This document shows, in pieces, positions 22,615-35,439 of a stretch of DNA of 60,626 nt. Each line of letters begins with the position of its first letter. The first letter of the stretch is position 1. The DNA is from Spirodela intermedia (taxonomy: Eukaryota; Streptophyta; Magnoliopsida; Alismatales; Araceae). Location of the stretch: the NCBI GenBank assembly GCA_902729315.2, contig CACVBZ020000002.1, positions 1 through 60,626 of the forward strand. The letters run 5' to 3'. The notes beneath the pieces were generated by a model that searched no databases, had not been told where the DNA came from, and worked only from the letters and a program-made list of their open reading frames with translations. A program made the translations under genes and the position numbers.

Positions 22615-25083
22615 AAAAGAAAAAATAAAATAAAATAAAAAGAAAAGAAAAAGAAAAAAAGGGATCGATGTGGCCATTGACATGAAGTGATGGGTTTGTC
22701 AGAGTTCTGCACAGGACAGGGGACTCCAGGATATGTTGATATTAGCATAAAAACGCATGACCCAAAAGAGAAGATGAAGCATGCCATTGAGGTCAATTCA
22801 AGTAGATAAATGTCAAATAATCGTGCAAAGGTTGATACACACTAGAAGGAGAGAGCAGCTGTGTCTCCAAACTTTCAAGAATGGACAAAATGGATCTATC
22901 TCTCGATTTAAAATTGTTACCAAAAACTGAAAAAGATGGCGATAATAATAAGGTAGTAAATAGTTACAAGAATGAGAAATATCTTTCTCCAGATATAATT
23001 AAAAGACTGAAAAAGTCTACATGCCTGAGCAAGAGATTGATAAAATATAAATATAATAAGATCTTCGAAATTAGCCAAGATCGTGGTTTGAATTGTTGAA
23101 TCGGTTTCTAATCGCATTGAATTGATGATGGTAAATTGGTGGCTGTGTGCGCTATGAACAAAACTTCACTACTCTTACTTTTCCTCATTTTCTGTCCGAA
23201 TTGATGGCACTAACGAGGATCATGGGAAGAACTAATAAAAAAAGAGAGAACTATTAACATCATGCAGCAGCTATCACCCTTAAATTTCCGGTCTGTAGCA
23301 GGTTTTACGAGTAAATATGAAAAATCAGGTTTTCTTCTCCATTATGGAGAAATCTATTACTACTTGAAATAACTGATGCAGGCAAATAAAGCAAATTGTC
23401 ACCTTTTCTTGCTTGATCATCATCTAGTTTCATCTTGGCCTACAAGAGGAAAGAAAGTTTGTACTCTAATCAATATCTTAAGAATGAGGAAATGGAGAAG
23501 GAAGATTTAGTGAAAGTATGAGAGAGAATACAGAAGACGAGGTATCATTAACCCTTGGAATTTTTTACAGTCATTTATATGGTTATAAATCCAAGTAATG
23601 CCGAAACATTTCTTGACATCTAAAGATGATATTACAGGGGTTGCACTTTTTTATTTTCTGATTTTCCCTTTGAAACCTTATTGAATCTAGATGCTAATAT
23701 AAAGTTATTTACTCCTGTCATTTTTTTCATTTAGAAAAGGTAGTCAACACCATCATCTTTCGACCTACGAATCTTTCGCACGGTGCACATAAATGCACTC
23801 AGAAAATATGGAGAAAAATACAAAAGATGGGGAGCTGTTACGGAAAAACTTATATTTAAACCGCCTTCACCATACATTTTTAGCTATGTTTCTACCCGAA
23901 AATATCAGCAATGCCAGAGAACATATAACTGACCTAAACCTTAAAATAAGGTGGTATAATATTTGCAACCGATCAGAGTAAACGAAGACCACATGAACCA
24001 GAATCACTTTCCTCTATATTCTATTTTTTAATAAACCAAAGCACCTAACATGGATTAACCAACTAAGCAAGCATGCTAAACAACACTTAAGAGTAATGCA
24101 TGTTAAAATGTTGATTTGCTCCATGTAGGGCTGTGCGAGCTGTGATGCACACTTCTAATCACGAATAAGTGATTAAAGTCCCCATCGTTATCCCGGATCT
24201 AATCATCTAGTTCTTTCCGCTTTTCATGTTTTACAAATATGTTTGTCGTGCTAATAGTAAATCAAAAGCAGAGGAATAGATGGAGACAAAAGCCCATGGA
24301 ATCAACAATCCCCAATAACTCACTTGAAATTAAGAAGAAAAACAAAAGCAATTAATGATATGAAACAAAATACAATGTCTGAGAGCTGAGGGAAGGAAAC
24401 ACGACATTTCCAGGGAACTGAAAATGATCCATGGAAATTACACAGAAACAAAGAAGTAACACCGACCTAGATGTAATGAAGATTCTAAGACTTGGTGAAA
24501 AATGTCGGTGTCTGTACACATAGAAAAGGAAGAATTTTCGCAGATGGATGCTTCTGAACGACAAAAACATAAGGAACCAGTATGCAATGTAATCACTCTT
24601 TAGGTACATTTCACCAACGTCAGAGAGAGCCTAATACATTTTTCAGTGAAAATAGTCTATCTCCTTCTCTTTCAAGGTTTTCTACATATTTTTCACATAT
24701 TTGATGACTTCAACTCCCTTCTTGTCGGTTTTGCATAATTATGTAGCCCTAGAGCAATTGTATTACGTATGATTCGCTTGAATAACGAAGATATTAGTTG
24801 AAGACCTAACTTGACGAGGTGAAACTAACTCCATCTCCCTATCTGCTCATCTAAGAAACACAAGGAAAGGGGAGTTAGGTGGGCAAACGCACCCCAGACT
24901 TCTTTCTACTTATTATGAACAGACGATAAAATCACAACGAAATAAAAGGGGTGTCCAAATAAATTGAGCAAGGCATAAAATTAGGCAACATCACATTACA
25001 CAGAAAGTAATAATCTTCAGTGATCAATTCCATTAAAAAACAAAATAATGACGATACAAAAATTGTGTATTTATGACAAGCAT

Positions 25084-25545
25084 TCAGCCACAGACTTCAT
25101 CTGCAGATAGACCACCTAATCAAGAACAGTAGAAATACGCAAGCAGACCAAGACATCCAGCTAACAACGTTGTAATATGCTATAGTACCTTCCAAGAGCC
25201 ATCCGTAGCCACGGCGAGAGACAGCTAGCATCGAAGTCATCAGGGCGGACGCCGTGGCACTGTGCATCGGCATGAGAGACTCCACGCAGAAGCTACTCAT
25301 CTCAGCGGGCGACCTACGGATCGACATATACAAAAATTAATAGAAATATCGAATGCGGCTGAGAACAGGAATCAGGTTCGACGGAGCAAACTCTACCTGA
25401 TCAGGATCCGTGAGGCATCACCAGAGGGCCGGAGGCGAGCGGCGGGTCGGCCAACCGCTCTTCCCGCGGCCGAGGCGACCCTCGGAGCGGCGTTACGGAG
25501 AGTAGCCGCGCGGAGGACGGATCTAGCGGTGGCGACGGCGGCCAT
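25084..25545 (-). CDS. NFD6-like mitochondrial protein (3 exons, about 101 aa)
   Basis: Resembles NUCLEAR FUSION DEFECTIVE 6, a small plant mitochondrial protein needed for karyogamy in Arabidopsis. Exons: 25397-25545, 25189-25313 and probably 25084-25115. Residues 1 to about 48 are rich in Ala and Arg without acidic residues, as in a mitochondrial presequence. Exon 2 holds the family core: [19 protein letters not shown], then [20 protein letters not shown]. The last exon is only ten codons plus stop. It was chosen for its pyrimidine-rich acceptor and frame fit, but a nearby acceptor would give a shorter tail, and this family often has alternative 3' exons. The start at 25545 is the only Met that gives a presequence. 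Confidence 0.82.
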
Positions 25546-26466
25546 GGATCCGTGGGATTGGAGGAGATCAGAGAAACGGTGCGGCGGAAGATAGCATCAC
25601 AAAGAGGTTTTTCGCGGCAAAACCCTACCCGTGTTGTGCGGTGAGCTCAAACGACACCTTATTGGACCTTATTAGTCACTCGTCACTCACTGGCCCAATA
25701 GTAGTAAAAGTATCGTGACGAATTAGTGGGCCGAGGGATACGCCCAAGCCTATCTTGGTCTACAAACTAAGGATTGAAACTCCTTTTTCGGGGAATATAA
25801 ATTATAATAAATATTTTAAAGTATTTAATAGAAGAATTATAATCAATAAATTTATTTTATGATATAATTATAAATTAAATACCTTTAATTAAAAATTTAA
25901 AATTAATCGGATATTGTCAAGGTATCAATAATCGGATATACCAAAAAAATAATTGGGTACTTTTTCTGGGCCCAATACAGAAATAGACTGTGCTTATCAG
26001 CCCATTTACACAATTAGGCTAGACAGCCACAGTGCATAAAAAGGATATCGCTGGAAACTTTAATGCGCCGGGTTTGTCTAGAAGCCGCTCCGACGGTGGA
26101 GATTTTATCATGCACCAACCCACAAAGCGTGGACCCCTGATAGGGACCACCGTCGATGGACGCCCGGTGGGCCAGCAAGCAACTATTAGTCGTCAGATTT
26201 TCTCCCGGCCGGAACCAGACGGGCAGTAGACTCGGAGTGGACTCGGCGGCGAGAATCGTTCGCCGGGCAGGGCAACTCGCCAGTGACAAGGCCAGCCCGT
26301 GAAATCAGGGTTTTTGCGGCTGGTTCTTGGGGATCATCGTCGTTATCATCATTCGTTCATCGGATCTCTCGGGAGGATTCTTGAATAAATCGAACGAGAA
26401 AAAGGAGCCAGGCAATTCACACTTCCTAAATCGAGGGCTAACCGTGGAATTAGGAGCGAAATAATC
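25546..26466. other. Between the NFD6-like and LOR genes
   Basis: The first 100 bases are the leader and promoter of the NFD6-like gene, with GGCCCAATAG and TGGGCC words at 25692-25740. 25800-25930 is AT-rich. The part near 26300-26466 is likely the 3' untranslated region of the LOR gene. No other gene is recognised. Confidence 0.4.
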
Positions 26467-27171
26467 TCAGCTTGGGAACATCTGATCCAGGAGGATGACG
26501 ATGGCCATGGCAACGGCGGAGTCGAGGCCAGGGAGGACGACGAGGCGGAAGACGTCGCCGCCGAATCCCACACCGCCGGCGGACTCCTTCCTGGTGATCT
26601 CCGCCACCCGGCGTCGCCGCCCGTCGTAGACCGCGCAGCTCCGCCGTGAGAAGGAGCCTTCCACTTCGTACCCGCAGAACCGGCCGCCGATCGGAGCCAC
26701 GCGGGCCAGAGCCCTCGGCTGGAGGAATCCGAAGGGCTTCTTTACGGAGAACAGCGGCGCAGTGGAGTCCTCTCCCTCGTACACTAACCACTGCTCGCTC
26801 AGGCTCAATCTCTGCGTGACATTTCATCGAACAAGCGTCAGATCCGAAGCTGAAGATTCTAGGTTTCTGGCGAGGAGACAGTGGGGTAGCCGAATTACCT
26901 TTCTGCGGATGGAGAGGAGCGGCCGGCCGGCGGCGTCCATGAGGACGACCTCTGCTCTCTTCCCCGAGGAGTAGTTGTCGACGCGGAAGAAGAGGTTTCC
27001 CTTGTCGTCGAAAACAGTGAAGCCGCTGCAGTTGAAGAGCAGCGACTTCCTCCATACCGTCAGCACCGCGGCCTCTCCGCCGGACTCCGGCGAGGAGGAC
27101 GGCGGGGCCTCTGCCTTCTTCCTCCGCGCCTCCGAAGAAGAAGCGGTGGAGTTGGGATGCACCTTCGCCAT
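26467..27171 (-). CDS. LURP-one-related (LOR) protein (2 exons, 205 aa)
   Basis: LOR proteins have a tubby-like beta-barrel fold. Arabidopsis LURP1 is needed for basal defence against an oomycete; most members have no known biochemical role. Exons: 26899-27171 and 26467-26811, joined by a GT-AG intron in phase 0. The domain begins near residue 36 with LTVWRKSLLFNCSGFTVFD. It continues with FRVDNYSSGKRAEVVLMDAAGRPL, the split LSIRRK / RLSLSEQW junction typical of the family, and ends LDSAVAMAIVILLDQMF. The start at 27171 was chosen because the open frame upstream is a low-complexity Lys/Glu stretch read from a purine-rich leader. The length is normal for the family. Confidence 0.9.
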
Positions 27172-27189
27172 CTTTTTCGCGCAGTAGCC

Positions 27190-27285
27190 ACTGGTCTTCT
27201 TCTTCTCTCTTCTCTCTTCTCTCTTCTTCTTCTCTTCTTGTTCTCTCTTCTTCTTTTCTTCTTCTCTCTTCTCCTTCTTGCCTGA
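27190..27285. repeat. TTC/TCT-rich tract in the LOR leader
   Basis: Irregular CTTCTT/TCTCT tract, a GAA/GAGA purine tract on the LOR coding strand, just upstream of the start codon. It could be translated as a Lys/Glu run only if a non-preferred upstream Met were used. Confidence 0.75.
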
Positions 27286-28771
27286 GGAGCGGAGGCAGTG
27301 TCGGATATATATACGTGATCCGGTCGCAAATGCCCTCCTCGAAGGGCTAAAATTCTTGTTGTCCACTTCTGAGTCCCACTCGGGCCCACGCGGGGGGCGG
27401 AAGAATCGTCCGGGTCGGGGCTCCGAGTTCACGTGTAGCTTTCTCGATCGAATTCTGATTGGTATTATTTACTTACACGCCATTAATTTATTTAGAAATG
27501 ACGACCACGGTTTTATCGAAAAAAATAAAAATAAAAATGCGAATAATATTGTACGGTTTTTTTCCCCTAAATTATTATTGTGACTAAATACCAAATAATT
27601 TTAAAATTATTGGCGGTATATCTCCTCCAGTTGAGAAATTTCCCACGGGGGGAAAGAAAAAGAGTATTTTACAATTAAATACGTTTAAAATGTAATCAGA
27701 AACAATAAAAATATAAGTTGGGTTTGAAATTAATTATGCCGTTAACGTCACAGTTGGATTTCACGTGATCTATCCGAGTGTTCTGGATGGGACACGTCAC
27801 GGGGCCCGCGCCACGCGCAACCTGCTGAGCTGGGAGATGTTGCCAGTCAGCCGGGGCGGGTTGACCCACGGATATGAGCATCCATCGTGCACCGCCCGGT
27901 GATTGACCCCCCCCCTCCCCCCTGGCTGACAGCCCAGTCGACTGGTGTTACATCACATGTTAAAGGATCGGATTATTCCAACCATCTCTTCTTAACGGGC
28001 CATTCATCGGCCATACGTCTTCAGAAGTGGGCAATTTTCAAGAAGTTGAAACTAACCCAGAAGTCAACGTGTGAAAATACGTAACTTATTAGACAAGGAA
28101 GAAAATTAAGTTAAGTTTAGTATCATTATCATCATCACCATCGCTGTTCTTCATCGTCACCTGGTCGCCCATTTGCACGAGAATATTTTTCCTACATGAT
28201 AATGACACATAGTTATAAATTAATGTATCTTAGATATGATTCGATTCTCCAGGAATATTCATGGATTTCACTAGGCTGTGGGCATGCCTACCAAGTTTTT
28301 GCCTTTTTTAGTAACATACTATGCATATACATCATCTAAAAGATGTGAAGACAGTCACCATGTAGAGAATTAAACCTCAGAAAGTCAACCTCACCCCATT
28401 AATATCTTGATCACAAGAAAGGAAATGCCATTTGGAGAGGTCAAGAGTGAAGGAAGATAGTTTCTGCCCGCATGTCTCTAGCTTCCTTAAATTTTTCCTA
28501 ATGTGGACAAGGCCCCAAAGGAAGTCAAACGTCAGAGGTGAGCCTCTTAATTACCAAACAAGGAACGCCCTCTGGCCTCAGCCAACATTGAAGAAAAACA
28601 GCTTTGTGGTATGGAATTAGTCAGCTACACGGATTCAATGTACCCCTGTAGATGGTGATATCTACGCTGACTTCAAGATCAAGACTGTTTCGAGAGTGTT
28701 CCATGTATAAGACCTTGCTTGTCTCTTCTTCTCCGCATAACGACGGGAAACCCTAGCAATTTACGGGACCG

Positions 28772-28774
<3 letters not shown>

Positions 28775-28827
<53 letters not shown>
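28775..28827. repeat. GA microsatellite
   Basis: About 27 uninterrupted GA units. Confidence 0.95.
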
Positions 28828-28830
<3 letters not shown>

Positions 28831-29973
28831 GAGGGGCCATGGTTATCCCTCCTTTCGAATCGGCGAGGGGCGAAGGAGTTATTGATGCCCTTGGGGTCCC
28901 TTGAGAGAGAGATGCCGGATGCCCTTGTAGCCGCACCTGAAGTAATCCCTTAGGGTTCCCCCACAGGCCGTGGAGGAGACGTACTGGTCACATCCGACGG
29001 GGACGTCTGCCAGGCGGACGGCGGTAACATGGCCGTCGTCGAATAAGTCTCCATCCGTCCCGGTGCCACTTTTCTTTCTCCTCTGGCTCCTTCCGCCTTC
29101 GTCTCTCTCGCAACCTCTCGCGCTCTAGGCGGGTTCGAGCATCCCGTTGGCGGCGAGAACCTCCCGCCCCCAGTCTTCTTCTCTCTCCTTTCCCACCATA
29201 TCGGTTCTTACCGCCGCCCTCTGTCGGCCACATAAACTGGTCGCTGGCCGCCGGCGGCGCCGCCCCTCACGTTCTCCCTTTGGTTCGGTTCTCCGGCGAA
29301 GTCGCAGAGAACCCAGTAGGAAACTCCCCTCATCGGCAGGACAGGCTCCATCTCCGTCGAAGCCTATCATTGACCAAGATTTCAGGAGATTATGGTGACC
29401 TCTGGGCCGTCTGATCCGACGGAGCTCATCGAGAAGATGAGATCGATGTTCCACCCCACGCGCTAGCCGTCCAATGTACGGACGGGGATCGTTATCCATC
29501 TATCGAGAGATCAGTTCGACGTGATGCCGTAATATTTTTAATCACGAGCCTTGGACTATCCATGCTGATATACGGAGAAAGGTCTTCTGAGGTCCACCGT
29601 AAGAACGGTGGACAGTATCATATTCCTCCGGTGGACCCTGCCTTATCGCGGGTTGAATTAATCGTGTGGTTGTCGCCAACCCACAATATTCTTCCTCGCC
29701 TTCTTCTTCTTCCTCCTATTCTTACGGGGTCTCGTTTTATATGCCGAGATAATCCATCTGCTCTCCGACCCGATCGGGACGAGCACTGGGCCATCTTTGT
29801 TTGGAACACTCATCTCAGCAGTTGGTATAGAATACCACCAGCGGGTGGGAGAGAGAGAGAGAGAGGCCATGCATGACGCGCATGGAATCGGTGGGCTCAG
29901 AAATGGGGTAGGAGTGTTTACAGAATAATACCTGCAGGTGGGGCATCATCAAGGAAACACTTTTTCCCCACAC

Positions 29974-30089
<116 letters not shown>

Positions 30090-31454
30090 CGTGAAGGACG
30101 TGCATGCAATCGGTGGGCTCATCAATGGGTCACGAGTGAGGGTGTGGTGAGGAGGGGTGGGTCTTCTCCTGCTACATCTAACCTACCAGACAAGGAAGGC
30201 CAGGCATTAACTGCGCCAAATGCTTTAACAGCAGGAGGGAAGAGGGCGGGGCGGGCGTGGGAGAGAGCCGGCAGAGCCACGTGTGGAGTGGACTCCATTT
30301 TTTCGTTCGATGGTGAGGGAGACAGCTGGGCGTAGCTTCCCCGAAGAAACAAGGCATCAAGCCGCCCCGGCCCCGCTGGTCCATGGGAGAAAGCCCAGAC
30401 ATGTGGAAAGGTAAGAGGATGGATGAAACTGGGAGAGTTTGCTTAAATGGGTAAGGTTCAGAGTACGTTAATGCCCACGATAAACATTCAGCGAGCACCA
30501 GACTTGACTATATATGGCTTCATTTAACTTGCTCAAGGTCCTTGTAGTCGTCCTCGTCTTTCGTTAGCCTGCTGGAAATTGTTTTCTTCTCGAAACTCAT
30601 GATGGTATACCTCTAAAGGTGTGACTTTTTCTCGGTCAAGCCCACCAAAGGGAACATTGTAGGCACCAATCTTGCATGCTTCCAGGGCAATCTCCATATG
30701 AAGTTAAATATGTAGCGTTGGGCCTAGGGGGGTTACAAAGTCAACCATATAAAGTTTTCCGTGGGATAGTTTTGAATTACATGCAGAAATTTTATTTTCG
30801 TTGACAAGAACTGTTTGTCATGAGAACGATATCTGGCTTGAGTTAGTGATCGGACTACAAATACAATCTCGTGTCTTAATTATTGATTCCGCGGGCCCAT
30901 CTTCATCAAGATTCCTCAAGTGCCACCACTTTTGTATTGAAGAAATCTTCAATGGAGACAAGGTAGAAGTCCAAGTTGTGGTGTTAAAGGACCTACATGG
31001 CGTCGTTTCCCTGTAAATTTTAGATGCCAAAGGTTGGATTGCTCCTCTGTCCGTCTCTCTCTCTCTAACCAACAACTATGAGAAGACTCTCCTCTGACTC
31101 CATTTCGTTGTAACGCTCTCAATGAATTATAAGTATTTTATTTTTCATCAAGTAGACAACATAAGTGAGATATGCTCAATGTAGGATCAAGTTTGGAACT
31201 ATGAAATTGATAATTTAATTGTCGACATAGAAAGTAACCAACAAAAATGAGAGTAGCCCAGGAAATTGAACCTCATGATTTGGTTTTTCCGATTCAATGT
31301 AGAATTATGCCGACGGCAGTAAGAAACCGGACGGATCCTCCTGATTCTGCCTCGACTGCCTCTTTATTTTCACTCACATGATGAGATGACGCTTACAATT
31401 TATGAATAGACCCGGGTTACGGGAGAGCCCATGATCATCATCCCTCGGCAGAGA

Positions 31455-31490
31455 GCGAGGACTGCGAGGACTGCGAGGACTGCGAGGACT
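31455..31490. repeat. Four perfect copies of a 9-mer
   Basis: GCGAGGACT is repeated four times head to tail without mismatch. It is not in a recognised coding region. Confidence 0.95.
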
Positions 31491-33422
31491 GAATTATTGA
31501 TGCCCATGTGTCTTTTGACGAATTCTCCGAAGAGCTTCGTCGCTGTAGAGCGAATCTACCCCTGTCATGGAGAGAGACCAGGGTGAGAGCTACCGCACAT
31601 AAGGGTATCACTTAGGGTTCCGCCTGCTGCCGTGGAGGAGATGCACTGTCTTCATCGGGGGGGAGCTTTTCCTCTTCCTGATCCCACCGTCTCTGTCTCT
31701 TGTCAACTGCCGCTTTTGGTGGCCTGGAGGATGGCATCGGCGGCCACGCCGCCGCCGCCGCCGCCCCGCCTCCCCCCATCGACGTCCGTGTCAAGAAACT
31801 CCCAACCAATACCTTCCGGATCTGTCTGCCTGAGCAGTAATTACTCGGAGCTTATCTTCTTCCTCACTATGCGAGAAAATAAACTGGTTTGGACCTGATC
31901 TCCGTCCCGCCGCCACCCTCCGGGGGACGGAGCCGAGACTCGGCGGATTAGGAAACTTCTCGCCGCGAGGCCGCCTCCCCGGAGACGGCGTTGTCCACGG
32001 GGATGCGAACGCTCTCCTGCCCGAATCTTCCCCCAATGTGGAGAGAATCTAAAGCTTCCGACTGGACGAGTCACGTGCATTAATTGTATAACGACAGATA
32101 ATCAGTGTTTCTCTGTGGCCATTCAGACCTTCCATCGGAAGTCGGCAAGTGAAAGCTGACGAAACCGACGTTCCAACGCATAAAATGCACGGCCAGCTAC
32201 GCTATTTTGACAATCCTCTTTTGGGCTCGTTCTTCTCTCTCTAGAGAGAGAGTCGTGGCGTAGATTGATTTCATTGGTTAATTTTTTGTTGTTTAATTTA
32301 ATTGTTGGAGGGAGACTGATGGACAATCTGCATTATCCATGTCGTCGTCAAGGTGATCCAGCTGATCTCCCATCCCATTTGGACGTTCAGGCCTGGTTTT
32401 CGGATCATCTATGAGTTTAGGCTGTATATTTTTTCGTCATGTTTGCATGCTACAAGGCATCATACCAGATCAAATGAAAGTTAAGTTTAATTCTCAATGA
32501 GATTAGGACGATTAACAAGATTATCCATGAATTTAGGACGTGGTTGGAAGATCGTGTGGTTTGAGAAGGGCTCAGTCCGAAAACTAAGTCAACCCTCGTT
32601 CTGGTGAAAACCCATGATATTATGTTTAACAGCGTTGGAGTTCCCTGGGGGCGGTATGATGATAGTTGCGATTTTGATCTCCCTGAACTATACATAATTC
32701 ACAATATTTCTTGCTGCCATACCCATTCATGACAAAATGTCGAATCAAAACGATAATTGTGAGCCCATATTATCCAAACATGACGTCTTCTATGATCTTC
32801 ATTGACGCCGCCCCGCAGCGCCATGGCCGAGCAGGAGATTCGAAGGCTCATTTGAAAACTGAGCCCTCTTCAGTAAATCACAGTAGACCATAAGGCATGA
32901 TCTTACGGGTTCGCTGTCTTTTCCCGATACCATCGAGTCTTGTGTTCAATGCTCACAACGACACACGAGCCAATTGGAAAATGGTCTCCACTGAACAGAA
33001 ATTTCGTCTGCAATTAGCCGAATCCTTTACGTCGAGTCTCCCAGCGGATTCAATCCCTTTGAAGTACGCCATGCTGGGTGTGGCCCCCGCACAGCCTCTC
33101 CCCCTCCCCCATCGATCACATTAAGTTGCCCTTTAGGGGGCTGTCTCATGCATGGCCAGCATGAAAATCTCCGATGTTCCTTCAGCGCGTTTTCTGGGCA
33201 AGGCAATGAGGGGCCGCCCGTCACGGTGTTCTTTTGTCGAACCTGTCCGACAGCCAAAAAACCTTACATTAACTGCACCACCGGGAGCCGGAGACAGGTG
33301 GGGAAGGCTGGAGCAGTCGTGCTGCATGAGAGAGACGCCGTCCGGCAGCCTCATGTGCCGCAGAGCTCGCTGGGCGCCACAGCCGACCAGAAAAATGGGT
33401 CCCCCCCCCATGGCTTAGGCTG

Positions 33423-33426
<4 letters not shown>

Positions 33427-33455
<29 letters not shown>
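33427..33455. repeat. GA microsatellite
   Basis: About fourteen GA units, next to a GC-rich patch with a poly-C run at 33401-33408. Confidence 0.9.
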
Positions 33456-33457
<2 letters not shown>

Positions 33458-34054
33458 CGTCCTCGAAGTCCTGGTGAGTTGTTTAGGTCTCGAATAAGGA
33501 TCGGGGGAGAGGTCAACAAAGCGGCAAGGGAGACCGACGGAGTAGGGCAGGGTCTAGGGTTTAGCCGACCCATTCACAACTGAGAGGTCTCTTCCAACCG
33601 CTTCCAGGGAGTAGGCGAGGACCACCTTGCTGGTCTGCCAACCGGGCGTAATATTTCTTCCCAGCCCTTTTAATGTAGGAGTTCGCTCTCAGGAAGCGAA
33701 CCAGCCGTTGAATTAATATCTCATTATTTCTCCGATCTCGGAGCACCAGAGTGGAATGGAGACAAGGCTGGCGACAGGCTATTCTCATTCATAGCGTCAG
33801 AGCAGAGAAATGGCCGAAACATGGAAAGAATAAGACACTGATTAAAAGGTTTCCGAGGGGAAGCAACCCCACGCTCTGGCCCATTCTCCCTGAAAAATGT
33901 CCAAACCAGGCCCGGATAATAGAGTAGAGGCTTCTACCCCTCCTTTCAACCTACCCCCTCTATCTCTCTATCACCCTCTATCTCATTTTAGTGCTCACGG
34001 GCCTTGAACTAGCCTTTTCAGAGTAGGACAATGCTCAACAATCTCTTTTTGAGG

Positions 34055-34528
34055 TGTTGAGACATGTCTAATATCTCTTATTGGACTATCAAAGGAGACC
34101 TATTGGGCTGTGCATTGATCCAAAAAAGTAGAGGAGTAGGAGAAGGTGAAACTATGTCTGTTTCAATTTATGCCACATGGCATACTTGAAAAAATCTCTT
34201 AGGGGATGATAGGGGGTATAAAAACTAGCCAATTTTCCATCCTGAATTAGAGGTTTTTGATGAGACCTAATGGTAATCTCATTTTCTATCTTGTCTGTTC
34301 TCTCTCTTGGTTAGTTCTCCTCCTCTCCTTCTCTACAAAAAATGAAGTCAGATTGAAGAGAAGAAGACAACTCTTTCATACATCAACGAGTTCCATCAGT
34401 ATCTGGATTTTTATTGGATGATTCTCAGCAGCCAAACTGAGTTCTTATGCCTATATTCTTCTCCCATCTTCAAATTACATTATATTCTTGGTTTTCTGTC
34501 GTTGGTTTTTATCTCCACAAAATCAACA
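34055..34528 (+). repeat. 5' LTR of the 34-41.6 kb copia element
   Basis: Begins TGTTGAGACATG and ends AAAATCAACA. A degenerate primer-site-like sequence follows at about 34529. Confidence 0.72.
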
Positions 34529-34574
34529 AGTACCATTGGATCATAGGTCGAAAGTGATAGAAAACATGATGAGC

Positions 34575-35090
34575 ACTTCTTATTCAAGATTTGACATTGA
34601 GATTGGATGGTACATCTAATTGTTGTTTGTGGCAGCATCCAGTGAAGGCCTAGTTAAGATATTATACGGAAAATAGAAGAAGCCTGCAATGATGTTAGAT
34701 GATGATTGAAAAAACATAGAATTAAAAATAGCGTGTACCATTCAATTGTGTTTTGTATATAGTGCTTTGTATCATGACTTGGATGGGGACTCACATTTTA
34801 ATATGTGAACAAAATTAATAATTTTTTAATGTCGAAATCTTTGAAGAATAAACTATTTCTTAATCATAAGTTACATTAACTTAAAATGGTAGGGAGTCCA
34901 ATCTTACAATACATCTATCATTTCAATCAGAATTTAGTAATCTATTAAGATTAGAAGTTAAATTTAAAGATGAAGATGAAACATTGATTTTTCTTAGCTC
35001 TCTCTTTGACGCATATGAGTATCTAGTTACAACACTGGTGTGAGCAATATAAACTCTTGATATTGAAGAGGTGATAACAGCTTTCATGTA
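34575..35090 (+). pseudogene. copia gag remnant
   Basis: Broken plus-strand frames start MSTSYSRFDIE and pass through a TIQLCF-like block, a SLKNKLFL block and a DEDE-type block. This is the order of the copia gag-polypeptide (UBN2) domain. Stops interrupt it. Confidence 0.65.
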
Positions 35091-35129
35091 ATACTATTAG
35101 AGAAAGGTGAAACCACATGATTGAAGGAA

Positions 35130-35400
35130 CAATGGGTAGAGGAGGAAAAATAAAAAAGGCGAGGAAAAGAGAAAAGTCATTAGAGATGAAGAAATCTCAG
35201 TCCAGGTCAAAGTCCATAACACACTTGCTTCAGATTGTGGAATATCATATTGTGGAATATTATGTGCATCACGAGAAGACTAATAGTTAGAGGAAGATAA
35301 CATAGAAAGATAAAGAAAGAAAAGAAAGTCAACAAAAATGAAGAAATCACAATCAAGGCTTAAGTTTAAAACACAATTACTTCAGATTGTGGAATGGCAC
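35130..35400. repeat. Two diverged copies of a ~160-bp segment
   Basis: GAAGAAATCTCAGTCCAGG...TTCAGATTGTGGAATATC (from about 35190) recurs as GAAGAAATCACAATCAAGG...TTCAGATTGTGGAATGGC (from about 35340) inside the copia element. Confidence 0.7.
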
Positions 35401-35439
35401 ATGCCCAAGAAGATGTATCTCTTTGATTTAGAGTAAAGC

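Larger units (their letters stand above)
20997..25083. other. Long intergenic region, no gene recognised
   Basis: Holds GA microsatellites (21030-21570), a poly-C/CA tract (22582-22614) and AT-rich DNA. Two diverged direct copies of an 'AATTCTCGGGCTTAAA' segment lie at 21069-21084 and 21131-21146, and GGTTTAAAGAGA-like words recur to 21330, so an old tandem array is possible. The part nearest 25083 is probably the 3' untranslated region of the NFD6-like gene. The longest open frame (22881-23099) resembles nothing I know. Confidence 0.45.

Noticed and set aside
22881-23099. 72-residue open frame MDKMDLSLDLKLL...
   Set aside because: Lys/Asn-rich in AT-rich DNA, no known similarity, no splice or promoter support.
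27172-27432. N-terminal extension of the LOR protein with a Lys/Glu run
   Set aside because: The extension is read from a purine-rich leader and lacks family similarity. LOR proteins normally begin where the Met at 27171 does.
33152-33788. GC-rich open frames on both strands (for example 33152-33418 and 33561-33788)
   Set aside because: No recognised domain, and overlapping frames on both strands show that base composition alone explains them.
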